Positions 36,912-45,854 of a stretch of DNA of 64,000 nucleotides are shown piece after piece. Numbering within the stretch: the stretch's first letter is position 1; every line of letters starts with the position of its first letter. Made by a program: the position numbers and the translations under genes. Location of the stretch: NCBI RefSeq assembly GCF_004339565.1, contig NZ_SMFZ01000001.1, forward strand, positions 1,178,001 through 1,242,000, written 5' to 3'. The notes under the pieces were generated by a model that was not told the origin of the DNA, made no database searches, and worked only from the letters and a program-made list of their open reading frames with translations. Source of the stretch: Pseudonocardia endophytica. GTDB taxonomy: Bacteria; Actinomycetota; Actinomycetes; Mycobacteriales; Pseudonocardiaceae.

Positions 36912-38329
36912 ACCGACGCCGCGACCGGTGCCGTCCCCAGCAGCGCCGTCACGCACAGCCCGGTCCCGGCCGGGCTGGCCAGGCGGAACTCGCCGCCCGC
37001 GAGCTGCACCGTGCGCTCCGCGATGGCCAGGCCCAGACCGCTTCCCTCCACGTTGCTCTGCCCCGGGGCGCGCCAGAACCGGTCGGTGGCGCGGGCGAGC
37101 TGCTCGTCGCTCATGCCGGGGCCGCCGTCGGTCACCTCGACGCCGACCCGGTCGCCGCGCCGCAGTGTCCGGACCTCGATCCGGCCGCCGTCCGGTGTGT
37201 ACTTGAGCGCGTTGTCCAGCACGGCGTCGAGGACGGCCTCGATCCCGCCGCCGGCGATCCGGGCCCGCAGGCCGCGCGGCCCGGAGCGCACCAGCTCGAC
37301 GCCGCCGTGCTCGGCCAGCGGCCGCCAGGCCTCCAGCCGGTCGTCCACGCACGCGTCCACGTCGGACACCGCATCCCCCGCGTCGCCGTCCGGGGCGCCC
37401 TCGGCGCGGGCCAGCGCGAGCAGCCCGTCGAGCACCGACGAGAGCCGCTCGGCCTCCTCGAGCGCCGCGGCGTGGTCGTCGGCGCCGTCGTGGTCGACGT
37501 GCTCGGACAGATTGGACAGGCGCAGGCGCAGTGCGGTCAGCGGGTTGCGCAGCTGGTGGCTGGCGTCCGCGACGAACGCGCGCTGGGCGGACATCGCCTG
37601 CGTGACCGACGCGGCCATCCGGTCGAAGGACACCGACAGCTGTCGGAGCTCCGGCGGACCGGCGTTGCGCGCCACCGGGTCCGGCTTCCCGCCGGCCCGC
37701 ACGGACGCCTCCACCCGGCCGGTGCCCTCGTCCAGGCGGCGCACCGGTCCGAGGATCCAGCGCACCAGCGGGAGCGCGACGAGCACGCCCAGCAGCAGCG
37801 CCGCGAGGACCAGTCCGGCGAGCAGCGCCCACGTCCGCAGCTCGGCGGCGCCCAGCGCGTCGGTCGGCGAGACCGTCACCGCGGCGCCGACCACCTCGCC
37901 GTCGACGAGCACCGGCTCGGCCAGCACCATCGGCGCGTCGTCCCACGGCAGCAGCAGCGGGTACTGCGCCGAGCGCCTGCCCGCCAGCGCGAGCTGCACC
38001 CGTTGCAGCTCGTCGGTGGTCAGCACCGGCGGCTGCGGGCGGCTGGTGACCACCGGACGTTGGGAGCGGTCGAAGACCAGCACCGCGACGCCGTACACCT
38101 GGTCGTAGCGCTCGACCTCGGCGGTGAACGCGCGCGTGCCGCCGGTGTCCCCACCGGACTCGATCAGCGGACGCTGGGCGCCCGCGGCGAACGAGATCGT
38201 GTCCGTGAGCCGGTCGGCGAACACCTCGTCCTGGGTGCCGCGCGCGTCGGTCAGCGCCAGCGGCACGGCCAGGCCCAGCGCCAGCAGCCCGACCAGCACC
38301 AGCACGATCACCAGCAGCCGGCTGCGCAT
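36899..38329 (-). CDS. Sensor histidine kinase
   Basis: A 476-residue kinase. Transmembrane helices at about 5-27 and 163-188 bracket an extracytoplasmic sensor region with little similarity to known domains. HAMP, then the H-box AFVADASHQLRNPLTALRLRL (histidine about 245), N-box AVLDNALKYTPDGG, and G-boxes VTDGGPGMSDEQ and GSGLGLAIAERT are all intact. ATG 38329 follows the response-regulator stop by two bases, forming an operon. The 3' end overlaps the TAXI gene, whose product may be the ligand sensor. Confidence 0.93.
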   Translation of the reverse strand: MRSRLLVIVLVLVGLLALGLAVPLALTDARGTQDEVFADRLTDTISFAAGAQRPLIESGGDTGGTRAFTAEVERYDQVYGVAVLVFDRSQRPVVTSRPQPPVLTTDELQRVQLALAGRRSAQYPLLLPWDDAPMVLAEPVLVDGEVVGAAVTVSPTDALGAAELRTWALLAGLVLAALLLGVLVALPLVRWILGPVRRLDEGTGRVEASVRAGGKPDPVARNAGPPELRQLSVSFDRMAASVTQAMSAQRAFVADASHQLRNPLTALRLRLSNLSEHVDHDGADDHAAALEEAERLSSVLDGLLALARAEGAPDGDAGDAVSDVDACVDDRLEAWRPLAEHGGVELVRSGPRGLRARIAGGGIEAVLDAVLDNALKYTPDGGRIEVRTLRRGDRVGVEVTDGGPGMSDEQLARATDRFWRAPGQSNVEGSGLGLAIAERTVQLAGGEFRLASPAGTGLCVTALLGTAPVAASVQPE

Positions 38330-38331
38330 GG

Positions 38332-39009
38332 CTATTCGCCCGCGTCGGCGAAGCGGTAGCCCACGCCGCGCACGGTCTGCACCAGCTCCGGGCGGCCGAG
38401 CTTCGTGCGCAGCGTCGCGACGTGCACGTCCAGCGTCCGGTTCGCGCCGGGCCAGGTCCTGCCCCACACCTCGGCGACGATCTGGTTGCGGGTGCAGACC
38501 GCGCCGTCGGCCCGCGCCAGCATCGCGAGCACCTGGAACTCCTTGCGCGTCAACGCGACCTGCTCGCCGTCGACGGTCACCTGGTGGCGGTCCAGATCGA
38601 CGTGCACGTCGCGGACCTCGACGACGCCGTCCCCGGAGGCCCCCTCGGACGCGGGCACCCGGCGCCGCCGGTGCACGGCGTGGATGCGCGCGACGAGCTC
38701 GCCGACGTCGTACGGCTTGACCAGGTAGTCGTCGGCGCCGGAGTGCAGGCCCAGGATCCGGTCGTCGATCTCGCCGCGGGCGGTCACCACGAGCACCGGG
38801 ACCTCGCTGACCTCGCGGATGTCCCGGCAGACGTCCATCCCGTCGCGGTCCGGGAGCCCGAGGTCGAGGAGCACGACGTCGGCGCCCTCGAGGTGGTCCA
38901 GGACGTCGCGGCCACGGTCCAGGCGTGTGGTGCTCATGCCGTGCCGGTGCAGCGCGGGACGCAGCGCCGCGCAGATCCGGTCGTCGTCCTCGACCAGCAG
39001 GATGTGCAC
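38332..39009 (-). CDS. OmpR-family response regulator
   Basis: A roughly 225-residue regulator. The receiver domain has the acidic pair VEDDDR, phosphorylation aspartate in VVLLDLGLPDRDG and conserved lysine in YLVKPYDVGEL; the C-terminal winged helix (RKEFQVLAMLARADGAVCTRNQI, VRGVGYRFA) is complete. The GTG at 39009 (VHILLVEDDD) is preferred to the GTG at 39030, because the codons between are an obvious GGAGGGGAGG ribosome site. It forms an operon with the downstream kinase. Confidence 0.93.
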   Translation of the reverse strand: MHILLVEDDDRICAALRPALHRHGMSTTRLDRGRDVLDHLEGADVVLLDLGLPDRDGMDVCRDIREVSEVPVLVVTARGEIDDRILGLHSGADDYLVKPYDVGELVARIHAVHRRRRVPASEGASGDGVVEVRDVHVDLDRHQVTVDGEQVALTRKEFQVLAMLARADGAVCTRNQIVAEVWGRTWPGANRTLDVHVATLRTKLGRPELVQTVRGVGYRFADAGE

Positions 39010-39132
39010 GCCGCGCCTCCCCTCCTCCACCTGTAATCCGAGCGCAACCCTAAGGCTTGCTCAAGGTGATGGACTCGCTTGTCCGTTTCGCACCACGATC
39101 CGAGCTTCCGTCCCGTCCTACCGGAGGTACCG

Positions 39133-39879
39133 ATGGCCACCGAGCCTCCCATGATCCGCATGGCGGGCGTGGACAAGCACTTCGGTGATCTCCACGTGCT
39201 GCGCGACATCGACCTCGAGGTGGCCCGCGGCCAGGTCGTCGTCGTGCTCGGCCCGTCGGGGTCCGGCAAGTCGACGCTGTGCCGCACGATCAACCGCCTG
39301 GAGCCGGTCGACTCCGGCACGATCGAGGTCGACGGCGTCGCGCTGCCCGCGGAGGGCAGGGACCTGGCCGCCCTCCGGGCCGACGTCGGGATGGTCTTCC
39401 AGGCCTTCAACCTGTTCGGGCACAAGACGATCCTCGAGAACGTGACGCTCGCGCCGCAGAAGGTGCGACGGGCCGGACGCGCGGACGCCGAGAAGGAGGC
39501 CATGGCGCTGCTGGAGCGCGTCGGCATCGCGAACCAGCGCGACAAGTACCCGTCGCAGCTCTCCGGCGGACAGCAGCAGCGTGCCGCCATCGCACGTGCG
39601 CTGGCCATGCGCCCCAAGGTGATGCTGTTCGACGAGCCGACGTCCGCATTGGACCCGGAGATGGTCCAGGAGGTGCTGGACACGATGTCCGGCCTCGCCA
39701 AGGACGGCATGACCATGCTCGTGGTCACGCACGAGATGGGCTTCGCGCGACGTGCCGCGCACCGCGTGGTGTTCATGAGCGACGGCGAGATCGTCGAGGA
39801 CTCCACACCGGAGGCGTTCTTCACGTCGCCGACCAGCGACCGCGCCCGGGACTTCCTGGGCAAGATCCTCACCCACTGA
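39133..39879 (+). CDS. gluA: Amino-acid (glutamate-type) ABC transporter ATPase
   Basis: A 248-residue ATPase of the polar amino-acid uptake family. Walker [11 protein letters not shown]-loop [12 protein letters not shown], signature [15 protein letters not shown], Walker [13 protein letters not shown] and the switch histidine in VVTHEMGFA are all intact. ATG 39133 follows a perfect GGAGGT four bases upstream; the frame is open further 5' but those residues look untranslated. First gene of the gluABCD-like operon. Confidence 0.94.
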   Translation: MATEPPMIRMAGVDKHFGDLHVLRDIDLEVARGQVVVVLGPSGSGKSTLCRTINRLEPVDSGTIEVDGVALPAEGRDLAALRADVGMVFQAFNLFGHKTILENVTLAPQKVRRAGRADAEKEAMALLERVGIANQRDKYPSQLSGGQQQRAAIARALAMRPKVMLFDEPTSALDPEMVQEVLDTMSGLAKDGMTMLVVTHEMGFARRAAHRVVFMSDGEIVEDSTPEAFFTSPTSDRARDFLGKILTH

Positions 39880-39895
39880 TCCCCCGGAGACGATC

Positions 39896-40792
39896 ATGAG
39901 ATTGCGTGCGTTGGCGGCCGGCCTGCTGGTCGGTTCCCTGGTTCTCGCCGGCTGCGGCCGCGAGGGCTCCCCGAGCGGCGAGGCTTCGTCGTTCCAACCC
40001 CAGGTGGCCGAGAACGTCCAGGTGGCGGGCTCACCCACGTTCGCGGCGGCGCAGCAGCGCGGCCGCGTCGTCGTCGGCGTCAAGGACGACCAGCCGAACC
40101 TCGGCTTCCGGGACGCGACGACCGGCCAGTTCGCGGGCTTCGACGTCGACACGGCCCGCCAGATCGCCGGCCAGCTCGGCTTCGGCCCTGACAAGATCGA
40201 GTTCAAGACGATCCCCTCCGCGGCGCGCGAGAGCGCGATCGCCCGCGGCGACGTGGACTACTACGTCGGCACGTACTCGATCACCGACAAGCGCAAGCAG
40301 CAGATCTCGTTCGCCGGGCCGTATTACGTGACCGGTCAGAGCCTGCTCGTGCGCTCCGACGAGTCGGCGATCACGAGCAAGGACACGCTCAAGGGCAAGA
40401 AGGTCTGCTCCGCGACCGGCTCCACGCCGATCCAGCGCGTCCGCGACCAGAGCCTGACCGAGCCGGGCAACATCGTCGAGTTCCAGACCTACACCCAGTG
40501 CGTTGACCAGCTGCGCAACCGCCAGGTCGACGCCGTCACCACGGACGAGGCGATCCTCAAGGGCTACGCGGCGCAGGCACCGGACCAGCTCAAGATCGTC
40601 GGCGAGCCGTTCCCGACGCCGGACACCGAGAAGTACGGCGTCGGCCTGAAGAAGGACGACACGGCGCTGCGCGGCAAGATCAACGACGTGCTGCAGGCCT
40701 CGTTCACCGACGGCACCTGGCAGACGATCTACGACGGCACGCTGGGCAAGTCGGGCACGGCCGCGCAGCCGCCGACGCTCGACCGGTACTGA
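39896..40792 (+). CDS. gluB: Glutamate-type substrate-binding lipoprotein
   Basis: A 298-residue lipoprotein: signal peptide with lipobox LVLAGC (Cys20), then a periplasmic binding protein type 2 fold. Signature areas include VGVKDDQPNLGFRD and FDVDTARQIAGQLG near the N-lobe and FAGPYYVTGQSLLVR at the hinge. By neighbourhood and family it captures glutamate or a similar acidic amino acid; specificity is not certain. Starts 16 bases after gluA. Confidence 0.92.
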   Translation: MRLRALAAGLLVGSLVLAGCGREGSPSGEASSFQPQVAENVQVAGSPTFAAAQQRGRVVVGVKDDQPNLGFRDATTGQFAGFDVDTARQIAGQLGFGPDKIEFKTIPSAARESAIARGDVDYYVGTYSITDKRKQQISFAGPYYVTGQSLLVRSDESAITSKDTLKGKKVCSATGSTPIQRVRDQSLTEPGNIVEFQTYTQCVDQLRNRQVDAVTTDEAILKGYAAQAPDQLKIVGEPFPTPDTEKYGVGLKKDDTALRGKINDVLQASFTDGTWQTIYDGTLGKSGTAAQPPTLDRY

Positions 40793-40825
40793 GTCACACC
40801 ACGACGGCTGCGGAGGCGACGACGC

Positions 40826-41473
40826 ATGGACGTCCTGTTCGACAACCTCGACCTCTACGGCCGGGCGTTCCTCGGGACGATCATGCTGTTCGTCGTCTCC
40901 GCGGTCGGCTCGCTCGTGCTCGGCACCGTGATCGCCGGGATGCGGGTGAGCCCGGTGCCCGCGCTGCGCGCGTTCGGCACGCTGTACGTGAACATCCTGC
41001 GGAACACCCCGCTCACGCTGGTGCTGTTCTTCATGGCGTTCGCCTACCCGCGCCTCGAACTGGTGGAGCTGTCGTTCTTCGCGCTGGCCTGCACCGGGCT
41101 GACGCTCTACACGGCCGCGTTCGTGTGCGAGGTGATCCGGTCCGGGATCAACACCGTCCCGGTCGGGCAGGCCGAGGCCTCCCGGGCGCTGGGCATGACG
41201 TTCACCCGCACGCTGTCGTCGGTGGTGCTGCCGCAGGCCGTGCGCGCCACCGTGCCGCCGATGACGAACATCCAGATCGCGCTGTTGAAGAACACGACGA
41301 TCGCCGCCGGGTTCTCCGTGTTCGAGGCGGGCGGGATCTACGCGAACCTCTCCGAACGGGGCTACGACGTGCTGACCGGCCTGCTCTGGGTGGCGCTGTT
41401 CTTCGTGATCCTGGTGGTGCCGCTGACGATCCTGCAGCGGCGTCTCGACGCGCGGTGGAGCGTTGCCCGGTGA
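40826..41473 (+). CDS. gluC: Amino-acid ABC transporter permease
   Basis: A 215-residue permease with about five membrane helices. The HisMQ-type EAA loop (EASRALGMTFTRTLSSVVLPQAVRATVPP, about 115-143) contacts the ATPase. Member of the heteromeric GluC/GluD pair. Its stop overlaps the gluD start by four bases. Confidence 0.93.
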   Translation: MDVLFDNLDLYGRAFLGTIMLFVVSAVGSLVLGTVIAGMRVSPVPALRAFGTLYVNILRNTPLTLVLFFMAFAYPRLELVELSFFALACTGLTLYTAAFVCEVIRSGINTVPVGQAEASRALGMTFTRTLSSVVLPQAVRATVPPMTNIQIALLKNTTIAAGFSVFEAGGIYANLSERGYDVLTGLLWVALFFVILVVPLTILQRRLDARWSVAR

Positions 41474-42354
41474 GCGCCGCGTCGGTTCTCTACGACGTCC
41501 CGGGGCCCGCCGCCCGCCGTCGCAACCTCCTGATCGGGGTCGTCGGCACGCTCGTGGTGCTCGGGATCGTCGGGTTCGTGATCGTCCAGTTCGCCGCGAC
41601 CGGCCAGTTCGACGCCCGGCTCTGGGAGTGGATCACCTACGTCAACATCCAGTACCTGCTGCTGGACTCCCTGCTGAACACGGTCAGCGCGTTCGCCGTG
41701 GCGGCCGTGCTGTCGCTCGCGTTCGGCGCCGTGTTCGCGGCCGGGCGGCTGTCCGACCACCGGTGGGTGCGCGGGCCGTCGACGTTCGTCGTCGAGCTGT
41801 TCCGCGCCGTCCCGCTGCTCGTGATGATCTTCATCCTCTACTTCGGGCTGTCCAGGAGCCTGGGGCTGGACGTGCCGGCGTTCTGGGCCGTCGTGATCGG
41901 CCTGATGCTCTACAACGGCTCGGTGCTGGCCGAGGTGTTCCGCGCCGGCGTACTGGCGCTCCCGCGCGGGCAGTCCGAGGCCGCCTACGCGCTGGGCCTG
42001 CGCAAGACGCAGGTGATGACGTCGGTCCTGCTGCCGCAGGCACTGCGGGCCATGCTGCCGACCGTGCTCAGCCAGCTCGTCGTGGTGCTCAAGGACACCG
42101 CGCTCGGGTTCATCATCCTGTACCCGGAGCTGCTCTACCAGGCGCGCTTCCTGGGCAGCCAGCTGCAGCTGGGCGCGCCGATCCTGCAGGTCGCGCTCGT
42201 GATCGCGGTCATCTACATCGCGATGTGCCTGCTGCTGTCGGGGCTGGCGAAGCTGCTGGAACGACGGCTGTCGCGCACGCCGAAGGCCGGTGCCGCCGCT
42301 GCGGCACCGCGCCAGGACGTCGCGCTCAGCGGCTTCGCCGGCGGCGCCGCCTGA
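41470..42354 (+). CDS. gluD: Amino-acid ABC transporter permease
   Basis: A 294-residue permease, longer than gluC at both ends. N-terminal hydrophobic helix GVVGTLVVLGIVGFVIV precedes the permease core. The EAA loop is QSEAAYALGLRKTQVMTSVLLPQALRAMLP (about 174-203). GTG 41470 overlaps the gluC stop (GTGA). The C-terminal tail after the last helix is Ala-rich. It ends the operon, four bases before the convergent S9 peptidase stop. Confidence 0.93.
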   Translation: MSAASVLYDVPGPAARRRNLLIGVVGTLVVLGIVGFVIVQFAATGQFDARLWEWITYVNIQYLLLDSLLNTVSAFAVAAVLSLAFGAVFAAGRLSDHRWVRGPSTFVVELFRAVPLLVMIFILYFGLSRSLGLDVPAFWAVVIGLMLYNGSVLAEVFRAGVLALPRGQSEAAYALGLRKTQVMTSVLLPQALRAMLPTVLSQLVVVLKDTALGFIILYPELLYQARFLGSQLQLGAPILQVALVIAVIYIAMCLLLSGLAKLLERRLSRTPKAGAAAAAPRQDVALSGFAGGAA

Positions 42355-42357
42355 GCC

Positions 42358-44352
42358 TCACCCGAGGTTCTCCACGTCGACCGGCTCGATGCCCTCGTCG
42401 GCGGGCAGCTCGAACCCGAACACCTGGGCGTAGAAGGAGAGCTCCGCGTCGAGGGCGCGGCGGATGTTCTCCGCCTTGCGGAAGCCGTGCTGCTCGCCGG
42501 CGAAGAGCAGGTAGGCCACCGGCAGCTTCTGCGCCCGCAGCGCGTTCACGATCATCTCCGACTGGTTCGGCGGGACGATCGCGTCCTCGTCGCCCTGCAG
42601 GACGATGAGCGGCGTGGAGAACGCGTCGACGTGCGTGATCGGCGAGCGCTCCCGGTAGACGTCGGCGGCCTCCGGGTACGGGCCGACGAGGCCGTCCAGG
42701 TAGCGGGACTCGAACTTGTGCGTGTCCGCGGCGAGCGCGCCCAGGTCGGCGACGCCGAAGTGGTCCGCCCCGGCCGCGAACGGGGTGTCGGCCCTGGCCA
42801 GCGCGGCGAGCGTCGTGTACCCGCCCGCGCTGCCGCCCCGGATCGCCAGGCGCTCCGGGTCGACGCGTCCCTGGCCGGCGAGCGCCCGCGCGGCGGCCAG
42901 GCAGTCCGCGACGTCGACGATCCCCCACGCGCCCTTGAGCTGCTCGCGGTACTCGCGGCCGTAGCCGGTGGAGCCGCCGTAGTTCACGTCGACGACGCCG
43001 AACCCGCGGCTCGTCCAGTACTGCACGCCCGTGCTGAACACGGGCGACGCCGCACCCGTCGGTCCACCGTGGATCACGACGAGCAGTGGCGGGAGCTCCC
43101 CCTCCGGCGCCTCGCCCGCGCTCGACGGCGGGTAGTACAGCGCGTGCCCGGTGCGCGCGTTCCCGTCGCCGTCGACGGACGGGAACGCGATCGCCTCCGG
43201 CACCGAGATCGCGTCCTCGTCGAGGCCGAGGTCGCGTGGCGGGCAGAGCGTCGTCAGCCGCGGGCCGTCGAGATCGACGGTCACCCGGTGCACGGCCGGC
43301 TCGGCCAGCGGGCTGCCCGCCACGCACACCACGTCGTCCGGGCCCACCGCACGCACGGAGCCGATCAGCGTGAACGGCAGGTCCAGCACGGACAGCGCGC
43401 CGTCGGTGTCCCGCACGCACAGCGCGTCGAACCCGTCGCGGGAGCGCGCGAACACGACCCGGCCGTCGTCGAGCAGTGCGTAGCGGGAGCCGCCGAGCGC
43501 CCATCCGGGGACGCCGATCTCGGCGTCGACCCGGACCAGCGGCTCGATGTCGCTGCCCGGCAGCCAGCGGTAGAGGTTCCACCAGCCGGTGCGGTCGGAC
43601 AGGAACGTCAGCGACCCGTCGGCCTGCCAGCACGGCTCGGTGACCGACTCCCCCGGCCCGCCCGCGACGACCGCCTCCATGCCGCTGTCCAGCGCGCGGA
43701 CGTTGAGCACGACGTCGTCCCACGGCATCGACGGGTGGTCCCAGGACAGCCACGCCAGTACGTTCCCGTCCGGGGAGATCCGCGGTGCCGCGACGAAGTC
43801 CGGCCCGGTGACCAGCACCTCCGGTTCGGACGGCTCCCGGGCGTCCAGGCGGACGATCTCGTTCACGACGTCGGTGGCCGGAGCGTGCTCCGACGGGTGG
43901 TGCTCACGGATCGCGACCATCCACGTGCCGTCCGGGGAGACGTCGCCGTCGGCGTAGCGGTCGCCGCGCGGGACGGCCGGGTCCGGCGTCAGCACGGTCG
44001 TCCGGCCGCTGTCGGGATCGAGCCTCCGCACGCGCTGGTCGGTCCACTCGACGTACCAGAGCGGGCCCGCCCCGGGGCCGTCGTGCGCGGTGTGCGTCCA
44101 CCACGCGCCGCCGCCGTACTCGTGCACGGCCGTCCGCACGTTCACGTCGTCGCCGAGCAGGTCGACCGGCTCTCCCCCGGCCACCCGGCGCACCAGCTGG
44201 GTACGGCCGCCCTCCTGGGGACGGCTCTCCGCCCAGACGACGCCGTCACCGTCCGGCCGTACCCCCGACGGGCGCGCACCGGCGGACACCACCAGCTCGG
44301 ACGTGACCGGAGTCGGCCACGAGCCGTATCCCGAGATCGTCACGGCCTCCAC
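42358..44352 (-). CDS. S9 family (prolyl-oligopeptidase type) peptidase
   Basis: A 664-residue serine peptidase: an N-terminal seven-blade beta-propeller (about 20-400) covering a C-terminal alpha/beta-hydrolase domain. The nucleophile is in LAIRGGSAGGYTTLAAL, the aspartate in VLQGDEDAIVPPNQ and the histidine in LFAGEQHGFRKAE. This is the dipeptidyl-aminopeptidase/acylaminoacyl-peptidase branch, usually cytoplasmic and active on small peptides. It starts with GTG; the gene behind it on the same strand ends at 44457, with a long hairpin in the gap. Confidence 0.93.
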   Translation of the reverse strand: MEAVTISGYGSWPTPVTSELVVSAGARPSGVRPDGDGVVWAESRPQEGGRTQLVRRVAGGEPVDLLGDDVNVRTAVHEYGGGAWWTHTAHDGPGAGPLWYVEWTDQRVRRLDPDSGRTTVLTPDPAVPRGDRYADGDVSPDGTWMVAIREHHPSEHAPATDVVNEIVRLDAREPSEPEVLVTGPDFVAAPRISPDGNVLAWLSWDHPSMPWDDVVLNVRALDSGMEAVVAGGPGESVTEPCWQADGSLTFLSDRTGWWNLYRWLPGSDIEPLVRVDAEIGVPGWALGGSRYALLDDGRVVFARSRDGFDALCVRDTDGALSVLDLPFTLIGSVRAVGPDDVVCVAGSPLAEPAVHRVTVDLDGPRLTTLCPPRDLGLDEDAISVPEAIAFPSVDGDGNARTGHALYYPPSSAGEAPEGELPPLLVVIHGGPTGAASPVFSTGVQYWTSRGFGVVDVNYGGSTGYGREYREQLKGAWGIVDVADCLAAARALAGQGRVDPERLAIRGGSAGGYTTLAALARADTPFAAGADHFGVADLGALAADTHKFESRYLDGLVGPYPEAADVYRERSPITHVDAFSTPLIVLQGDEDAIVPPNQSEMIVNALRAQKLPVAYLLFAGEQHGFRKAENIRRALDAELSFYAQVFGFELPADEGIEPVDVENLG

Positions 44353-44384
44353 GCTAGGTCACCCGCCCGGGCGTCGGCGCGGCA

Positions 44385-44450
44385 CCCGCCGAGATGCGTG
44401 TCATTGCTGTGCGGAGATCTCTGCGCAGCAATGGTGCGCATCTCGGCGGG
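44385..44450. terminator. Long hairpin between DUF899 and S9 genes
   Basis: A 66-base inverted repeat whose arms begin and end with cccgccgagatgcg / cgcatctcggcggg, inside which cattgctg / cagcaatg pair again. Only a few mismatches interrupt 33-base arms. It lies 6 bases after the DUF899 stop and 33 bases before the S9 start, so it probably terminates the DUF899 transcript. There is no U-tract. Confidence 0.6.
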
Positions 44451-44456
44451 AGTCGA

Positions 44457-45146
44457 TCAGGCGCGAGACGGGTACTCGTCGCGCTTGCGGGGCCAGGTGG
44501 AGAAGTCCTCGCCGCGGCCGGCGGGCGCTCGGTCGAGCAGCTGCCAGGTGGCGTTCAGCGCCTCCGTGCCGCGGTCGTAGGTCGAGTACGTGTGGTGGAC
44601 GACGCCGTCGGCCAGTGCGAAGCAGCTCAGCGCCATCAGCTCCATCACGTCGAGCATGCTGCCGCTGCCCGACCCGTAGTCCCGGTTCGTCGTCGGGACG
44701 TGCATGGTCGCGAACATGTCCGCGTCGAAGTCGGATCCACCGGACGAGACCCACTCGACGTCCCAGCCCATCCGCCGCCTGTAGGCCTCGAGGACCGGCA
44801 GCGGCGAGCGCGAGGACAGCAGGAACGTCACGTCGCGTTGCGCGAGGTGCGGGACGGCCCCGACCAGGTTGTCGGTCTCGAACGTGCACCCGGGGCACCC
44901 CTCCGGCGTGTTCGGCCCGTGCATGAAGTGCCGCACGATCAGCTGCGAGCGCCCGTCGAAGAGCTCGGCGAGCGTGCGCCTCCCGGCCGAGGTCTCGAAG
45001 CGGTACTCCTTCTCGACCGGCACCCAGGGCAGGGCCCGGCGCTGCTCGGCCAGCTCGGTGCTGCGCCGGGTCAGCTCCTTCTCCCTCGCCAGCAGCTCGC
45101 GGTGCGCGGCCTGCCACTCGTCACGTGTTCCGACGGTGTGCGTCAT
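44457..45146 (-). CDS. DUF899 (thioredoxin-like) protein
   Basis: A 229-residue protein of the DUF899 family, related to thioredoxin-fold dithiol enzymes. Recognisable blocks are EWQAAHRELLAREKELTR at the start, FMHGPNTPEGCPGCTFETDNL (CPGC active site, about 80-100) and ADGVVHHTYSTYDRGTEALNATWQLLDRAPAGRGED at the end. The physiological partner is unknown. ATG 45146 follows GGGGAGG; the five codons before are not used. Confidence 0.9.
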   Translation of the reverse strand: MTHTVGTRDEWQAAHRELLAREKELTRRSTELAEQRRALPWVPVEKEYRFETSAGRRTLAELFDGRSQLIVRHFMHGPNTPEGCPGCTFETDNLVGAVPHLAQRDVTFLLSSRSPLPVLEAYRRRMGWDVEWVSSGGSDFDADMFATMHVPTTNRDYGSGSGSMLDVMELMALSCFALADGVVHHTYSTYDRGTEALNATWQLLDRAPAGRGEDFSTWPRKRDEYPSRA

Positions 45147-45210
45147 CGTCGTCCTCCCCACGGTCGTCCGTACCCCTGGGCCGACTCCCGCGAGGCGGGC
45201 GACTCATCGG

Positions 45211-45531
45211 TCAGGGCGATCGCAGAGCCGTGCGCAGCAACGACACGGCCCGCGGCAGCGCCCCGGGCCGCAGGACCGGCATGATCCCGACGATCCCGCG
45301 CAGCCCCGTCCACCAGCGCACCGAGCCGTCCGCGCGGACCACGCCGATCGCCGGCCGCGCGCAGCCGGACACCGTCGCGGGCAGGTTCGGGTAGATGTCC
45401 GCGAGCCGCGGTTCGCGGCAGGAACGGGACCGCACGCGGACAGTGACGCACTCCGGGAGCTCACGCGCGATCGTCGAACACCGGGGGCAGGCGGCGTCGA
45501 AGACGACGACCAGCTCGCGAACCCGGCTCAC
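45211..45531 (-). CDS. DCC-family thiol-disulfide protein
   Basis: A 106-residue thioredoxin-like protein of the DCC type. The motif FDAACPRCSTIAREL has the CxxC pair, though the usual D-x-C-x-F-C lead (YDGDCGFC) is changed to AACPRC. TGLRGIVGIMPVLRP near the end fits the family. Short but typical for the group. The function is unknown; redox transfer is expected. The gene stands alone, divergent from the 45561 gene. Confidence 0.75.
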   Translation of the reverse strand: MSRVRELVVVFDAACPRCSTIARELPECVTVRVRSRSCREPRLADIYPNLPATVSGCARPAIGVVRADGSVRWWTGLRGIVGIMPVLRPGALPRAVSLLRTALRSP

Positions 45532-45560
45532 GAGGCCAGTATCCGGCTAGCCTCGGACCC

Positions 45561-45785
45561 ATGAGCGACACCACGCCGGAGCCCCCGGCCCCGGACTACG
45601 ACGAACACGGCGTCCCGAGCCTCGACTACGTGCGGGACAAGATCGAGGGCCGGTACGCGACGGCGCTCGGCGCCACCGAGCTGGCCGGCGGCGACGAGCG
45701 CGCGCAGGAACAGGCCGACCAGCAGGCCGAGCGGGACAAGAAGGCCGCCGACAGGCTGGCCGAGATCCGCAAGTCCCTGGGCTGA
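45561..45785 (+). CDS. Small conserved acidic protein
   Basis: A 74-residue, highly charged protein ending in an alpha-helical stretch rich in Ala, Glu, Gln and Asp. The first part DYDEHGVPSLDYVRDKIEGRYATALGATEL looks conserved in actinobacteria, but I cannot name a family. Standard codon use. Its end is followed 13 bases later by the perfect hairpin that separates it from sdhB. Confidence 0.65.
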   Translation: MSDTTPEPPAPDYDEHGVPSLDYVRDKIEGRYATALGATELAGGDERAQEQADQQAERDKKAADRLAEIRKSLG

Positions 45786-45797
45786 CCTCCCCGGACG

Positions 45798-45846
45798 AAC
45801 GAACGGCACCGTCGAGCAGTGTCACTGCTCGACGGTGCCGTTCGTT
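45798..45846. terminator. Perfect 24-bp hairpin, repeat family A copy 2
   Basis: Left arm starts aacgaacggcacc at 45798 and runs 24 bases to 45821; the right arm (45823-45846) is its exact reverse complement, with a single-base loop at 45822. It lies between two convergent genes and could end transcription from both sides. Same family as 5901. Confidence 0.7.
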
Positions 45847-45854
45847 GCCTCAGA

